Notes: generated by a model not told the origin, from the letters alone. Shown: positions 1 through 11,921, numbered from the stretch's first letter. The stretch: DNA of 64,000 nucleotides from Ceratothoa steindachneri (GCA_963969495.1 OZ018329.1:151092502-151156501); one strand, 5' to 3'. Numbers and translations are program-made.

Positions 1-123
1 CCTTTCGGGGAACAGCTTTAGGAACCCCCGAAGATAGCCTAGCGACCATCTTCAGGGGTGTTGCCTCCTGTGAGTCTAACGACTCGGTGGAGGCGCGTGG
101 CCGTTTCGCCTTGCGGGAGACGG

Positions 124-2124
124 TCACGCTGGTGGAAGAGGGGGAGGAGCCCTGGTTTGAGCCGGGGCTGGGTATGAACCCTTTTTGCCACCAGCTTTAC
201 CAGGGGAGCGCCTGGGTCGGGTTGAGCCCGCAGAAGGGCTCCGAATGGGCGCGGAAACAACTGTGCTCGTTGGCCTGGATGGGCCAGGAGCAGAGGGTGC
301 CTTTCTAACTACTGAGGCATATGACGTCACAGGCAGAGCCGGGCGCGCCAGGACCAAGTCCTTAGCCCCTCGGAATGAGAGCCTATCCTGGGCCTGAACG
401 GCCAGGATTTCTTTCTCAAGGAGATATGCACCACATTGCTTCGAAGAAGCAGGGTGCGGCTCTCCGCAATTGACACACTTGGCCACACACGATTTGGACT
501 TATCGTGTGCGACCTTGGAGCAATTTACACAGACTTCGGGTGACCCCGATTTTGCACGTCTACATGATCGATTCGTGTGGCCGAAGCGGTGACAGTAATA
601 GCACCGCCGCGGCAGTGGCACGAATGCCTTCACGCGGTAGCGGTACCAACCGGCACGCACCGACTCAGGGAGCTTGTCACAGTCGAACGTGACGAAGAGT
701 GTAGGGGTGGGTCTCGAGGCCCCTCCCTGATTTCTCATCACACGTTCGACCTTGACCGCCCCATGGTCGGCCAGCTCTAGGGTGATGTCTTCTATGGAGT
801 AGTCAACGAGTTCCCTCGAATAAACTACTCCTTTTACAAAGTTCATGGTAGAGTGCGGCGTCACACTCACCGGGGTGCCATGAAGTGTCCGAAGAGCACT
901 TATCTTGGCCGCCTCGGCGGGATTCGCCAGAAGGCTCCCGTCCGAGAAACGGGTTACCTTCGGCTCTCTACCAATTGCACTAGCTAATCCTCTCCTCTGA
1001 TGGATCATGTTGCCCTTGGACAACATGCTGCCATCAGTGGAGCGAATAACGAGGAAGCGTTTGAAGCCAGCGGGCTCTAAAACGCCAGGTAACCTCTGAA
1101 TCAGGGGCCCCGATGTCATCGAGGCTCCGCCCTGTGCACTTTTGGTCTTTGTCATCGTCAGGAGCTCCGTACCCGGGGAAGCAGAGGGCCCGGATGTGCC
1201 GATGTTGGCTTGGTCGCTTGCCAAAGTGGCAGCAGACCCATCCGTCCCCGTTGCCCCCGCGGATTGAGAGGAGCCCCGAGTCTTCTTCGTCTTTTTAGTA
1301 TTTTTCTTTTTAGGAGAGGAGGGCGGGGAATGAACCCGCTTCTCACCTCCGCCGGCAGAAGCCCCCATGCCAGATGGGCCGGCCTCAGACAGGTTCCTCT
1401 CTGAAATGGAGAAGGTCCTGGTCGTCGTAGGGGCACCTGTCGGAGGAGATCCCTCCCCTCCTTTTACTGCCTCGGAGCCCTCGGCCGTTTGAGGGGGACC
1501 TTGCATAGGGGCGGATTCGGGTTCGGTGCTTGGCGCCGAGCCCGGATTCCCCCCCATGGAAGGCCCTACCATCTGAGGCTGGGTCTCCTCAAGGACCATG
1601 TCAATCACAGGAGGGGCCTCCAGTTGGCCATCCCCTCCCAGGACATCGCAGGTCCCCTTGGCAGTGTCGCCAGTCTTGTGTGGGGAGACACAGGCCTTGA
1701 CCCCAGCAAGGTTTAAAATTCTTGCCAGCAGGTCTTTTGAGGGAAGCGACCGAAGGGGCCTGGCTTCCCTCTCCCCCCTAAGGGGGTTTGGCCTACCGAG
1801 CCGCTTGCACGAGGGGCGGTCGGCAATTGGCTGCCTGCTGGCTTTCTTGGCAGTCCCCTTAGAAAGCAGGGGGACTGCCGCTGGAGATAGGGAAGTGCCC
1901 GAAAGCACCTCCAGAGAAGGGGGTGAGGGGGAGTCCCCTACACCCGTAAGCGTAGGAGAGGAGTAAGCCTCCTCTCCGGTTAAAGAATTATGGAGGGTCC
2001 CTTGCGCAAGCACAAGGGGGGGGACCTCCATTTTCTCGGTGAAGCTGCCCGAGGGCGGCTCCGTTGATTTTCTTGGGGAAGTTGGGGGTTGTTTTTTTTT
2101 GTTTTTTGTGTCATACATGGGCAT
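124..2124 (-). pseudogene. ORF1 (gag-like, CCHC) of unit A, frameshifted near its end
   Basis: ORF1 of I-like elements encodes an RNA-binding protein that packages the element's transcript. The start at 2124 (MPMYD) follows the leader hairpin by 38 nt. The N-terminal half is low complexity, rich in Pro, Ser and Lys, with a basic KKK-rich tract. The C-terminal half has an RNA-binding-like segment and Cys/His knuckles around CYYCHRFGH, CVNCSKVAHDKSKSC and CVNCGEPHPASSKQC. The frame stops at 124. Unit B, which has 2 bp fewer near 140, reads on, and the homologous downstream frame in unit A continues at about 39-140 in another register. Units A and C share the same 2-bp difference, so this break predates their separation. 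Confidence 0.8.
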
Positions 2125-2161
2125 GGTGACCCTCTTTTTAATACGGGACGCAATAGCTCAT

Positions 2162-2194
2162 CACCTCTCGCAGTTGCCCGCACTGCGAGAGGTG
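2162..2194 (-). other. Conserved leader hairpin upstream of ORF1 (unit A)
   Basis: A perfect 13-bp inverted repeat (CACCTCTCGCAGT / ACTGCGAGAGGTG) with a 7-nt loop, 38 nt upstream of the ORF1 start. The same structure sits at the same distance in units B and C. Confidence 0.75.
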
Positions 2195-2353
2195 CTTACT
2201 AGCCCGGCAGAGCCAGGCGCCGCCATTCGGGACCACCCCTCCCGCCTGGTGGCCTGGCAGTCCATCGGCATGGCGGCTCAACCTTGGACACGGCGTAAAA
2301 TTGATAGAATGTGAAGAGGAGAGGAAAGGGGATGTGAGGAAGGTATGGGTGGG

Positions 2354-2640
2354 GATGAAGCAGGTTGTTAAAAAAACCCATCCCGAACCGGAGCTGAGGG
2401 GTTAGGGAACAATGTCCCCTCTCCCCCAGCCCCGATCCGGGGTGGTTGGCTTGAAAAGAAGGTCAGCATCTACCCTGTGAAATTAGAGGCTGACCAGAGA
2501 AAGTTGTGGGAGAGGTTGTGTGAAAAGAGAGGAAACAAGTGTTTTGAAGGAAGGAAGAGAGGCTAAGCTGGGGCCAGACGGGGTGCTGAGTCCCTACAGC
2601 ACGGCGGCCAAGATGGCAAATCGCCGCGGCCCTTACGGGG
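2354..2640 (-). repeat. 5' UTR monomer of the I-like element (unit A)
   Basis: A 287-bp block from gatgaagcagg to cttacgggg. It recurs once upstream of unit C's ORF1 and twice in tandem upstream of unit B's ORF1. By analogy with monomer-type promoters of L1 elements it may carry the internal promoter; that role is inferred. Confidence 0.7.
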
Positions 2641-5027
2641 CCCTCACGGGAATGGCCGTACGCTTCCCGGGGGCAGAACCCAGGGCGCTTTTGGCCGGAC
2701 AAAGCGCTGTCGCCTTCGAGGACTTATTGGGGGAGGTTGGGCTCGCCATGCGAGTCTTTTCCTCCCTCCGCCTCGAAACCTTAGGCGGGCGTTGCGGCTC
2801 TGGAGGCGGGGGGCCCTCTTTTCGAGGAACCACCGTGTCCGAGCCACTCGCTCCACCTCGGGGCGTGGGCGAAGCGGCCGAAGCTCCTTTGTTGCTGTCC
2901 TCCTTTCGAGGAACAGCTTTAGGAACCCCGGAAGATGGCCTAGCGACCATCTTCAGGGGTGTTGCCTCCTGTGAGTCTAACGACTCTGTGGAGGCGCGTG
3001 GCCGTTTCGCCTTACGGGAAACGGTCACGCTGGGGGAAGAGGGGGGAGCCCTGGTTTTAGCCGGGGCTGGGTGTGAACCCTTTTGTCCGCCAGCTATACC
3101 AGGGGAGCGCCCGGGTGTAGTAGAGCCCGCAGAAGGGCTCCGAATGGGCGCGGAAACAACCGTGCTCATTGGCCTGGATGGGCCAGGAGCAGAGGGTGCT
3201 TTTCTAACTATTGAGGCATATGACGTCCCAGGCAGAGCCGGGCGCGCCAGGACCAAGTCCTTAGCCTCGCGGAATGAGAGTCGATCCTGGGCCTGAACGG
3301 CCAGGATTTCTTTCTCAAGGAGATATGCACCACATTGCTTCGAAGAAGCAGGGTGCGGCTCTCCGCAATTGACACACTTGGCCACACACGATTTGGACTT
3401 ATCGTGTGCGGCCTTGGAGCAATTTACACAGACTTCGGGTGACCCCGATTTTGCACGTCTACATGATCGATTCGTGTGGCCGAAGCGGTGACAGTAATAG
3501 CACCGCCGCGGCAGTGGCACGAATGCCTTCACGCGGTAGCGGTACCAACCGGCACGCACCGACTCAGGGAGCTTGTCACAGTCGAACGTGACGAAGAGTG
3601 TAGGGGTGGGTCTCGAGGCCCCTCCCTGTCTTCTCATCACACGTTCGACCTTGACCGCCCCATGGTCGGCCAGCTCTAGGGTGATGTCTTCTATGGAGTA
3701 GTCAACGAGTTCCCTCGCATAAACTACTCCTTTTACAAAGTTCATGGTAGAGTGCGGCGTCACACTCACCGGGGTGCCATGAAGTGTCCGAAGAGCACTT
3801 ATCTTGGCCGCCTCGGCGGGATTCGCCGCATTCGCCAGAAGGCTCCCGTCCGAGAAACGGGTCACCTTCAACTCTCTACCAATTGCACTAGCTAATCCTC
3901 TCCTCTGATGGATCATGTTGCCCTTGGACAACATGCTGCCATCAGTGGAGCGAATAACGAGGAAGCGTTTGAAGCCAGCGGGCTCTAAAACGCCAGGTAA
4001 CCTCTGAATCAGGGGCCCCGATGTCATCGAGGCTCCGCCCTGTGTACTTTTGGTCTTTGTCATCGTCAGGAGCTCAGTACCCGGGGAAGCAAAGGGCCCG
4101 GATGTGCCGATCTTGGCTTGGTCGCTTGCCAAAGTGGCAGCAGACCCATCCGTACCCGTAGCCCCCGCGGATTGAGAGGAGCCCCGAGTCTTCTTCGTCT
4201 TTTTGGTCCTTTTCTTTTTTGGAGAGGAGGGCGGGGAATGAACCCGCTTCTCACCCCCGCCGGTAGAAGCCCCCAGGCCAGATGGACCGGCCTCAGCCAG
4301 GTCCTTCTCTGAAATGGAGAAAGTCCCGGTGGGCGCAGGGGATTCATCCGGAGGAGATCCCTCCCCTCCTTGAACTGGCTGAGAATCCACAGCCGTTTGA
4401 TGAGGACCTTGCATAGGGGCGGATTCGGGTTCGGTGCTTGGCGCCGAGCCCGGATTCCCCCTCATGGAAGGCCCTACCTTCTGAGGCTGGTTTTCCTCAA
4501 GGACCATGTCTATCACAGGAGGGGCCTCCAGTTGGCCATCCCCTCCCAGGACATCGCAGGTCCCCTTGGCAGCGTCATAAGTCTTTAGTGGGGAGGCACA
4601 GGCCTTGACCCCGGCAAGGTTTAATATTTTTGCCAGCAGGTCTTTTGAGGGAAGCGACCGAAGGGGCCTGGCTTCCCTCTCCCCCCTAAGGGGGTTTGCC
4701 CTACCGAGCCGCTTGTACGAGGGGCGGTCGGCAATGGGCTGCCTGCTGGCTTTCTTGGCAGTCCCCTTAGAAAGCAAACGAGGGACTGCCGCTGGAGATA
4801 GGGAGGTGCCCGAAAGCACCTCCAGAGAAGGGGGTGAGGGGGAGTCCCCTACACCCGTAGGCGTAGGAGAGGAGTAAGCCTCCTCTCCGGTTAAAGAGGT
4901 ATGGAGGGTCCCCTGCGCAAGCACAGGGGAAGGGGACCTCCATCTTTTCTGTGGAGCTGCACGAGGGCGGCTCCGTTGTTTTAGGGGGAATTAAGGGGAG
5001 ATGTTTTTTTTTTTCATCATTGGGCAT
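2633..5027 (-). pseudogene. ORF1 (gag-like, CCHC) of unit B, frameshift near 4930
   Basis: The N terminus (MPNDEKKK) starts at 5027. The frame changes near 4930, where the long frame (763 codons, 2633-4924) takes over. It has the same layout as the ORF1 of unit A: a Pro/Ser/Lys-rich N-terminal half, then the zinc-knuckle region (encoded near 3250-3520), then a basic Ser/Pro-rich tail (2700-3100). Relative to units A and C it has three extra codons (ANA, near 3830). It is the only copy whose frame runs through the 3' part of ORF1. Its terminator lies in sequence contributed by the junction with unit A, so its last residues are probably not the native C terminus. Confidence 0.8.
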
Positions 5028-5064
5028 GGTGACCCTCTTTGTTTTACGGGACGCAATCGCTCAC

Positions 5065-5097
5065 CACCTCTTGCAGTAGCCCGCACTGCAAGAGGTG
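5065..5097 (-). other. Conserved leader hairpin upstream of ORF1 (unit B), with a paired base change
   Basis: The same 13-bp stem and 7-nt loop as in units A and C. One C-G pair has become T-A on both arms (CACCTCTTGCAGT / ACTGCAAGAGGTG), so pairing is kept. Both changes are CpG transitions, so mutation bias is an alternative explanation. Confidence 0.75.
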
Positions 5098-5256
5098 CTT
5101 ACAGGCCCGGCAGAGCCAGGCGCCGCCATTTGGGACCACCCCTCCCGCCTGATGGCCTGGCAGTCCTTCGGCATGGCGGCTCCACCTTAGACACGGCGTA
5201 AAACAGATAGAATGTGAAGAGGAGAGGAAAAGGGATGTGAGGAAGGTATGGGTGGG

Positions 5257-5849
5257 GATGAAGCAGGTTGTTAAAAAACCCCCATCCCGAACCGGAGCTG
5301 AGGGGTTAGGGAACAATGTCCACTCCCCCCTCAGCCCCTATCCGGGGTGGTTGGCTTGAGAAGAAGGTCAGCATTCTACCCTGTGAAATTAGAGGCTGAC
5401 CAGAGAAAGTTGTGGGAGAGGTTGTATGAAAAGCGACGAGGTAGGGGAGAAATCGGGCTATCTGAAGGAAGGAAGAGAGGCTAAGCTGGGGCCGGACGGA
5501 GCGCTGGATCCCGTCAGCACGGCGGCCAGGATGGCAAATCGCCGCGCCCCTTACGGGGGGGGATGAAGCAGGTTGTTAAAAACCAGCCACCCCAGACCGG
5601 AGCTCAGGGGCTAGGAAACATTGTCCCCCACCTCCACAGCCCCGATGCGGGACGGTTGGCTGAAAGGAAGGTCAGCATCTACCCTGTGAAATTAGAGGCT
5701 GACCAGAGAAAGTTGTGGGAGAGGTTGTGTGAAAAGAGAGGAAACAAGTGTTTTGAAGGAAGGAAGAGAGTCTAAGCTGGGGCCGGACGGAGCACTGGAT
5801 CCCGTCAGCACGGCGGCCAGGATGGCAAATCGCCGCGCCCCTTACGGGG
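5257..5849 (-). repeat. Two tandem 5' UTR monomers (unit B)
   Basis: Monomer 1 is 5257-5561 and monomer 2 is 5562-5849. Both start with gatgaagcagg and end with the cttacggg motif. They differ by small indels, including tcgacgaggtagg-type sequence in monomer 1 where monomer 2 has gagaggaaacaag. Confidence 0.75.
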
Positions 5850-6310
5850 TTGTCCCCTGGGATTTATGGAGTAATCTCCTCAGAGAGGATGCCTGCCGTT
5901 CAGATCTCCAAGCAAGAGATAGGGCCTCGGCAACCGTGCCACGACGCAACGGAAGTCCTCCCGCGTCGAAGTCAGCTGACGGTGGAATGTACGCAGAAAT
6001 GATAGTATACCTCCTATCCAGGTGCAGCTGCACAGCCACTGCCTGAAAGGAAGTATCTAAAGAGTAAGGAAGAACGGAGACATCATGCCGGGTGTAAACC
6101 ACGCATCCCCCAGCCCGGTGATCCCGCGGTGGTGGGGTCGCAAGACCCTTATACCCCGGGAGGGCAGGCAGGGGGCACGCGCCTAGCATGGTCTCCTGCA
6201 AAAAATAGCTAACGGGGAACGGGACGAGACGAGCCTCCTCAGCTCCTCCCAGTCGGCCCGGAGTCCACGGCAATTCCATTGAAGAAATATGCCCTCCAGG
6301 CCTAGCTCAG
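5850..6310 (-). pseudogene. ORF2 N-terminal endonuclease fragment (unit C)
   Basis: An APE-type endonuclease start is readable on the minus strand. The opening strand WNCRGLR lies near 6280. A LQETMLG block lies near 6190, in a different frame after a small indel. The IISAYIPP strand lies near 5990, and the segment ends near AEALSLAWRSE. Catalytic domains downstream (the rest of EN, RT, RNase H) are missing because the unit is truncated at 5850. The same segment continues in the other copies of this window (23.2-23.7 kb and 63.3-64 kb). Confidence 0.7.
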
Positions 6311-6349
6311 AGGAGACGCGGGGGCCCTCCTCGAATTGAAGACACTCAC

Positions 6350-8691
6350 GGGAATAGCCGTACGCTTCTCGGGGGCAGAACCTTGGGCGCTGTCGCCTTC
6401 GAGGAATTATTGGGGGAGGTTGGGCTCGCCATGCGAGTCTTTTCCTCCCTCCACCTCGAAACCTTAGGCGGGCGTTGCGGCTTCGGGAGGCGGGGGGGCC
6501 CTCCTTTCGAGGAACCACCGTGTCCGAGCCACCCGCTCCATTTCGAGGCATGGGCGAAGGAGCCGAAGCTCCTTTGTTGCTGTCCTCCTTTCGGGGAACA
6601 GCTTTAGGAACCCCCGAAGATAGCCTAGCGACCATCTTCAGGGGTGTTGCCTCCTGTGAGTCTAACGACTCGGTGGAGGCGCGTGGCCGTTTCGCCTTGC
6701 GGGAGACGGTCACGCTGGTGGAAGAGGGGGAGGAGCCCTGGTTTTAGCCGGGGCTGGGTATGAACCCTTTTTGCCACCAGCTTTACCAGGGGAGCGCCTG
6801 GGTCGGGTAGAGCCCGCAGAAGGGCTCCGAATGGGCGCGGAAACAACTGTGCTCGTTGGCCTGGATGGGCCAGGAGCAGAGGGTGCCTTTCTAACTACTG
6901 AGGCATATGACGTCCCAGGCAGAGCCGGGCGCGCCAGGACCAAGTCCTTAGCCCCTCGGAATGAGAGCCTATCCTGGGCCTGAACGGCCAGGATTTCTTT
7001 CTCAAGGAGATATGCACCACATTGCTTCGAAGAAGCAGGATGCGGCTCTCCGCAATTGACACACTTGGCCACACACGATTTGGACTTATCGTGTGCGACC
7101 TTGGAGCAATTTACACAGACTTCGGGTGACCCCGACTTTGTACGTCTACATGAGCGATTCGTATGGCCGAAGCGATGACAGTAATAGCACCGCCGCGGAA
7201 GTGGCACGAATGCCTTCACGCGGTATCGGTATCAACAAGCACGCACCGACTCAGGGAGCTTGTCACAGTCAAACGTGACGAAGAGTTTAGGGGTGGGTCT
7301 CGAGGCCCCTCCCTGTTTTCTCATCACACGTTCGACCTTGACCGCCCCATGGTCGGCCATCTCTAGGGTGATGTCCTCAATGGAGTAGTCAACGAGTTCC
7401 CTTGCATAAACTATCCTTTCACAAAGTTCATGGTAGAGTGCGGCGTCACACTCACCGGGGTGCCATGAAGTGTCCGAAGAGCACTTATCTTGGCCACCTC
7501 GGCGGGATTCGCCAGAAGGCTCCCGTCCGAGAAACGGGTCCTATTCGGCTCTCTACCAATTGCACTAACTAATCCTCTCCTCTGATGGATCATGTTGCCC
7601 TTGGACAACATGCTGCCATCAGTGGAGCGAATAACGAGGAAGCGTTTGAAGCCAGCGGGCTCGAAAACGCCAGGTAACCTCTGAATCAGGGGCCCCGATG
7701 TCATCGAGGCTGCGCCCTGTGCACTCTTGGTATTAGTCTTAGTCAGGGGCTCCGCAACCGGGGGGGCAGATGTGCCGATCTTGGCTTGGTCGCTTGCCAG
7801 AGTGGCAGCAGGACCATCCGTCCCCACCGCCCCCGCGGATGGAGAGGAGCCCCGAGTCTTCTTGGTCTTTTTCTTCTTTTTAGGAGAGGAGGGCGGGGAA
7901 TGAACCCGCTTCTCTCCTCCGCCGACAGAAGCCCCTAGGCCAGATGGACTGGCCTCAGCCAGGTCCCTCTCCGAAATGGAGAAGGTACTGGTGGTCGCAG
8001 GGGCACCGGTCAGAGGAGATCCCTCCCCTCCTTGTGCTGCCTCGGAGGCCCCAGCCGTTTGAGGAGGACCTTGCATAGGGGCGGATTCGGTGCTTGGCGC
8101 CGAGCCCGGATTCCCCCTCATGGAAGGCCCTACCGTCTGAGGCTGGGGCTCCTTAAGGACCATGTCTATCACAGGAGGGGCCTCCAGTTGGCCATCCCCT
8201 CCCAGGACATCGCAGGTCCCCTTGGCAGCGTCAAGAGTCATTTGTGGGGAGGCACAAGCCTTAACCCCGGCAAGGTTTAATATCCTTGCCAGCAGGTCTT
8301 TTGAGGGAAGCGACCGAAGGGGCCTGGCTTCCCTCTCCCCCCTAAGGGGGTTTGCCCTACCGAGCCGCCTTAATGTGGAGCGGCTGGTTAAGGGCTGCCT
8401 GCTGGCTTTGGTGGCAGTCCCCTTGGAAAGAAAAGAGGGGAGTGCCGCTGGAAAAAGGGAGGTGCCCGAAAGCACCTCCAGAGAAGGGGGTGAGGGGGAG
8501 TACCCTGCACCCGTAGGCGAAGGAGAGGAGTAAGCCTCCTCTCTGGTTAGAGAAATATGGAGGGGTCCCTGTTCAAGCACAGGGTGACGGGACCTCCATT
8601 TTTTTGCTGGAGCTGCCCGAGGGCGGCTCCGTCGATGTTTCAGGGGAAGTTGGGGTTTGAGGGGTTTTTTTTTATCTTGATCATTGGGCAT
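6350..8691 (-). pseudogene. ORF1 (gag-like, CCHC) of unit C, frameshifts near 7410 and 6715
   Basis: The start at 8691 (MPNDQDKKK) is 37 nt below the leader hairpin. The frame is open to about 7411, where a short deletion in the run encoding the MNFVKG block shifts it. A second piece (6710-7219) holds the zinc knuckles (CYYCHRFGH, CVNCSKVAHDKSKSC, CVNCGEPHPASSKQC). A third (6183-6713) holds the basic Ser/Pro-rich tail. The second shift is at the same 2-bp difference seen in unit A. In this copy the frame upstream of 8691 is also open to 8802 and covers a Cys-rich peptide (AWLCRACKHLSQCGLL) encoded across the hairpin; in units A and B that frame is closed. Confidence 0.75.
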
Positions 8692-8727
8692 GGTGACCCT
8701 CTTTTTTACACGGGATGCAATCGCGCA

Positions 8728-8760
8728 CACCTCTCGCAGTAGCCCGCACTGCGAGAGGTG
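8728..8760 (-). other. Conserved leader hairpin upstream of ORF1 (unit C)
   Basis: A perfect 13-bp stem identical to unit A's, with loop agcccgc on the + strand, 37 nt upstream of the ORF1 start at 8691. Confidence 0.75.
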
Positions 8761-8919
8761 CTTACAAGCCCGGCAGAGCCAGGCGCCGCCATTTGGGACC
8801 ACCCCTCCCGCCTGGTGGCCTGGCAGTCCATCGGCATGGCGGCTCCACCTTAGACACGGCGTAAAATATATAGATTGTGAAGAGGAGAAGAAAAGGGATG
8901 TGAGGAAGGTATGGGTGGG

Positions 8920-9199
8920 GATGAAGCAGGTTGTTAAAAACCAGCCACCCCAGACCGGAGCTCAGGGGTTAGGGAACCTTGTCCCCCACCCCCTCAGCGG
9001 GATGGTTGGCTGAAAGGAAGGTCAGCATCTACCCTGTGAAATTAGAGGCTGACCAGATAAAGTTGTGGGAGAGGTTGTGTGAAAAGAGAGGAAACAAGTG
9101 TTTTGAAGCAAGGAAGAGAGGCTAAGCTGGGGCCGGACGGGGTGCTGAGTCCCGTCAGCACGGCGGCCAGGATGGCAAATCGTTGAGCCCCTTACAGGG
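8920..9199 (-). repeat. 5' UTR monomer of the I-like element (unit C)
   Basis: A 280-bp block from gatgaagcagg to cttacaggg, homologous to 2354-2640. Its last bases are decayed (cgttgagcccc instead of cgccgcgcccc). Confidence 0.7.
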
Positions 9200-11921
9200 T
9201 CTAGATGTTAGGAGCTGATGACTTTCTTGTGATTTTGGGGAAGGAATGCAGTTCTCTAGATGGCAGCTAGAGCAAGCAACCCCCCCCTCTCTTACTGGAT
9301 GTCAGTTGTTGTATCCAAAACGAAATGGAGGTTCATTAACAACCACATTCCAGACATAGAAGCCCCATCTTCCAGGCACAAGCTTCTATATCCAAATTAG
9401 TGGGATGTGTGGGATTCTTATGGACAAACATTTATAAGGCGAATTTATATCTTCTTATCATAAGGATATTTTTAAGAAGTATTAAGGTAAGATTAAAAGA
9501 AACTAGTTAATATAATTATAAATTGTACAAAAAATATAAAATATACAATTACACTGCACAAAATAATAGGTGAAATGCATTTTGAACAGATACAACCAAT
9601 AAAAAATACTGCCATTTTGGAGAATCCCTCTGGTGTGAGACACTTAAAAATAAATATATAAAATAAAAGAAGACGAATGCCACGAATGGTACATAACACG
9701 AATAGTAAAGGCAAATGTAATATTAGATTTTGGGGGGGGTAAATGTGATAAATTAAAAATTATGAATAATTAGGTAATTATACATAATTACCAGCATGCT
9801 CGGTAAATGCGATAAACTCAAGCAAATTATCACAATTAACCAGTAATTTTAAGTTTGATGCTTAAAATGATAAAAATTAAGAAAATTTACAATTTTATCA
9901 TAGCCAAACATTTCAACTTAACTCAATTTCGATTAATTGAGTTAAATTGATCACTTTTACCATGGAGATTATGTATTTTACCGGTAATTATCAAAGTTTC
10001 CTTATTTATTCCCTTTCCCCCAAACAGATATTTCCTTTCTGGTATCTCTAAAACAATGATACAATTAAATAATCTAATTTCCTAATACAATTCTAAATGG
10101 AGCTCTTGCTAATCTAGTAGATACAGCAGTAGATTTTTTGCATCAAGTGGAGAGACAAAAACTTTCAGCTACCTGGCCATTGGCAGATACACTAAACCTA
10201 CCTATCTGTGGGCGTTAGTAGTCGCACATGCATCATTATGTACATAGTCAATCACAACACCGGTAACATTTCCCTTCCTACCTTCACAAAGCTAGATACC
10301 TATCCTACCTTCTGTTCCAGAACTCTATTCCAGTATTTTCTATGGGAAGACTCAGATCCACCTAACCCTGATGAATACAAGTTTCCCCTATGGTGCTACT
10401 CGTAGGGGATGTGGTACTTGCGCAGATGACAAAAAACACTCCTAGACAATTTGTTTTGTTTTTTGTAAGCGTGGAGTTGTATTGATGGGTCAAATTACAC
10501 CAGGGATGTCAGGGAGCATGAAATCCTCATGAAATGATTTGGAACTATCAATCATTCCTATCTTACAGATGAAAAATTACTGTAAACACCTAGTGAAAGA
10601 AGCCAAGTTAATTTGTTATATTAGCTCATATAGAATACCTCAGTTAACCTTAATCTTTTACATACATTCCAATTAGATCTAATATTTGTTTGTTTGTTAT
10701 TTATTTTAATAAACACAATATATCTATTAAAATAATAAAATTGACGCTATACACAGTTCAACAAATTAAACACTTCAATTCTCCCCATTAGAGATTCATT
10801 CTCATCTACCATGAGCATATCTGATTTCACACTTATACCAATAGAAATGTTACTAGTACTACTCATAAATTGTGGTATCTTGCAACCATAAAGCCAAGTT
10901 GGATATAGCAACCTTTCACTACAGTGAAATTCATCACAATATTGGACCTACATTAATTATACAGAATATTCCATAAAAATACATTTGAATAATGGTTTTA
11001 AAGTTTAAAAATAAAATAACAGATTGATGCCCAATAAAAGGGAAAAGTAATGTCAAGGGCAATACAGGCAAATTTACAAAACACAAGCGTTTCATTTTGG
11101 AACTAATTCAGATATATATATATATATATATGTTAAAAATCTCAGCCTTGTAATTAACATGAAAGATTCTACACATAATGTTATTTTCCCCAAGATATTT
11201 TCATGAGAAACATTTGGAAAATGATCAGGTTAGAAGGCATATTTGCATACTTTGTAATTATTTAAACTGCTGTAGAGTTTTACGATTATATGTACATTCC
11301 TAATATGGAGACAACACTAGCTACATAGTTTGTATGGAAGAGATTGTTACACTCTTGATATTTTACAGAAAATAACATTTTTCTTAAAAAAGAAAAACTT
11401 TCAAAATTCTTCTTGTCTTGGTGTCTTTAGTTGAGTGCTTAATACAAAATTACTTGATTAAGAGTAACAATAATTTTAAATTATCTCTAATAAATTAGCC
11501 ATTTCTAAAGTTAAATTCATAATCTGTCCCTTTTTAATTATAGATAAGGTGATCTAAAATGGATAATGAAATTCACAAAGATCCTAATAAAAATCTTTTG
11601 GCAAGCCTGTAGGTACTAGGGACCAGTCTTTATTAGAGAGGAAGCTGCAGAAAGAGCCATATTACATTTGGTCACCTCCCAGTGAGCAGGAAACACTTCA
11701 TGACTTAAGGGAGGATGAACCATTCTGTGTTAGGGGAGTGTGGATACAAAAAACAACACAGGTTCTGGGACAGAAGGGTAATGTGTTGCTTGTGCGAAGA
11801 GAGGAAGGAAGAGACAGCCGTGTTATGATTGGCTATGCGTGTGATGGTGTGGCCAGAACTGCCTGCATGTATGCCAAATAAACACACTACCTCATTGACT
11901 GCCATAACTTTTTTGTTTGCT

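Larger units (their letters stand above)
1..2640 (-). mobile_element. I-like non-LTR element, tandem unit A (runs off the left edge)
   Basis: This is the first of three head-to-tail units. Read on the minus strand it has one 5' monomer (2354-2640), a short leader with a hairpin (2162-2194), then ORF1 from 2124 downward, and it leaves the window at base 1. Its upper edge abuts unit B directly at 2640/2641, after the sequence cttacgggg. No endonuclease or RT is visible in the window part. The family assignment rests on an ORF1 with CCHC knuckles shared with copies elsewhere in the window that carry EN, RT and RNase H. Confidence 0.8.
2641..5849 (-). mobile_element. I-like non-LTR element, tandem unit B
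   Basis: The second head-to-tail unit. It has two tandem 5' monomers (5257-5561 and 5562-5849), a leader hairpin (5065-5097), then ORF1 down to 2633. The element is cut off just after the end of ORF1, where unit A's monomer begins. The whole ORF2 is absent. No poly(A) or poly(T) marks the lower junction, so this is not an ordinary 3' end. Confidence 0.8.
5850..9199 (-). mobile_element. I-like non-LTR element, tandem unit C
   Basis: The third and uppermost unit. It has one 5' monomer (8920-9199), a leader hairpin (8728-8760), ORF1 (8691 down to about 6350), and the first part of ORF2 (endonuclease, about 6300-5850). It is cut off inside the endonuclease and joined to unit B's monomer at 5849/5850. 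Above 9199 the sequence turns into AT-rich single-copy-looking DNA, so this is the outer 5' end of the array. Confidence 0.8.

Noticed and set aside
8691..8802. Cys-rich N-terminal extension of ORF1 (CRACKHLSQC peptide) as a real coding part
   Set aside because: The frame is open into ORF1 only in unit C, while units A and B have stops before ORF1. Conservation there is better explained by the hairpin.
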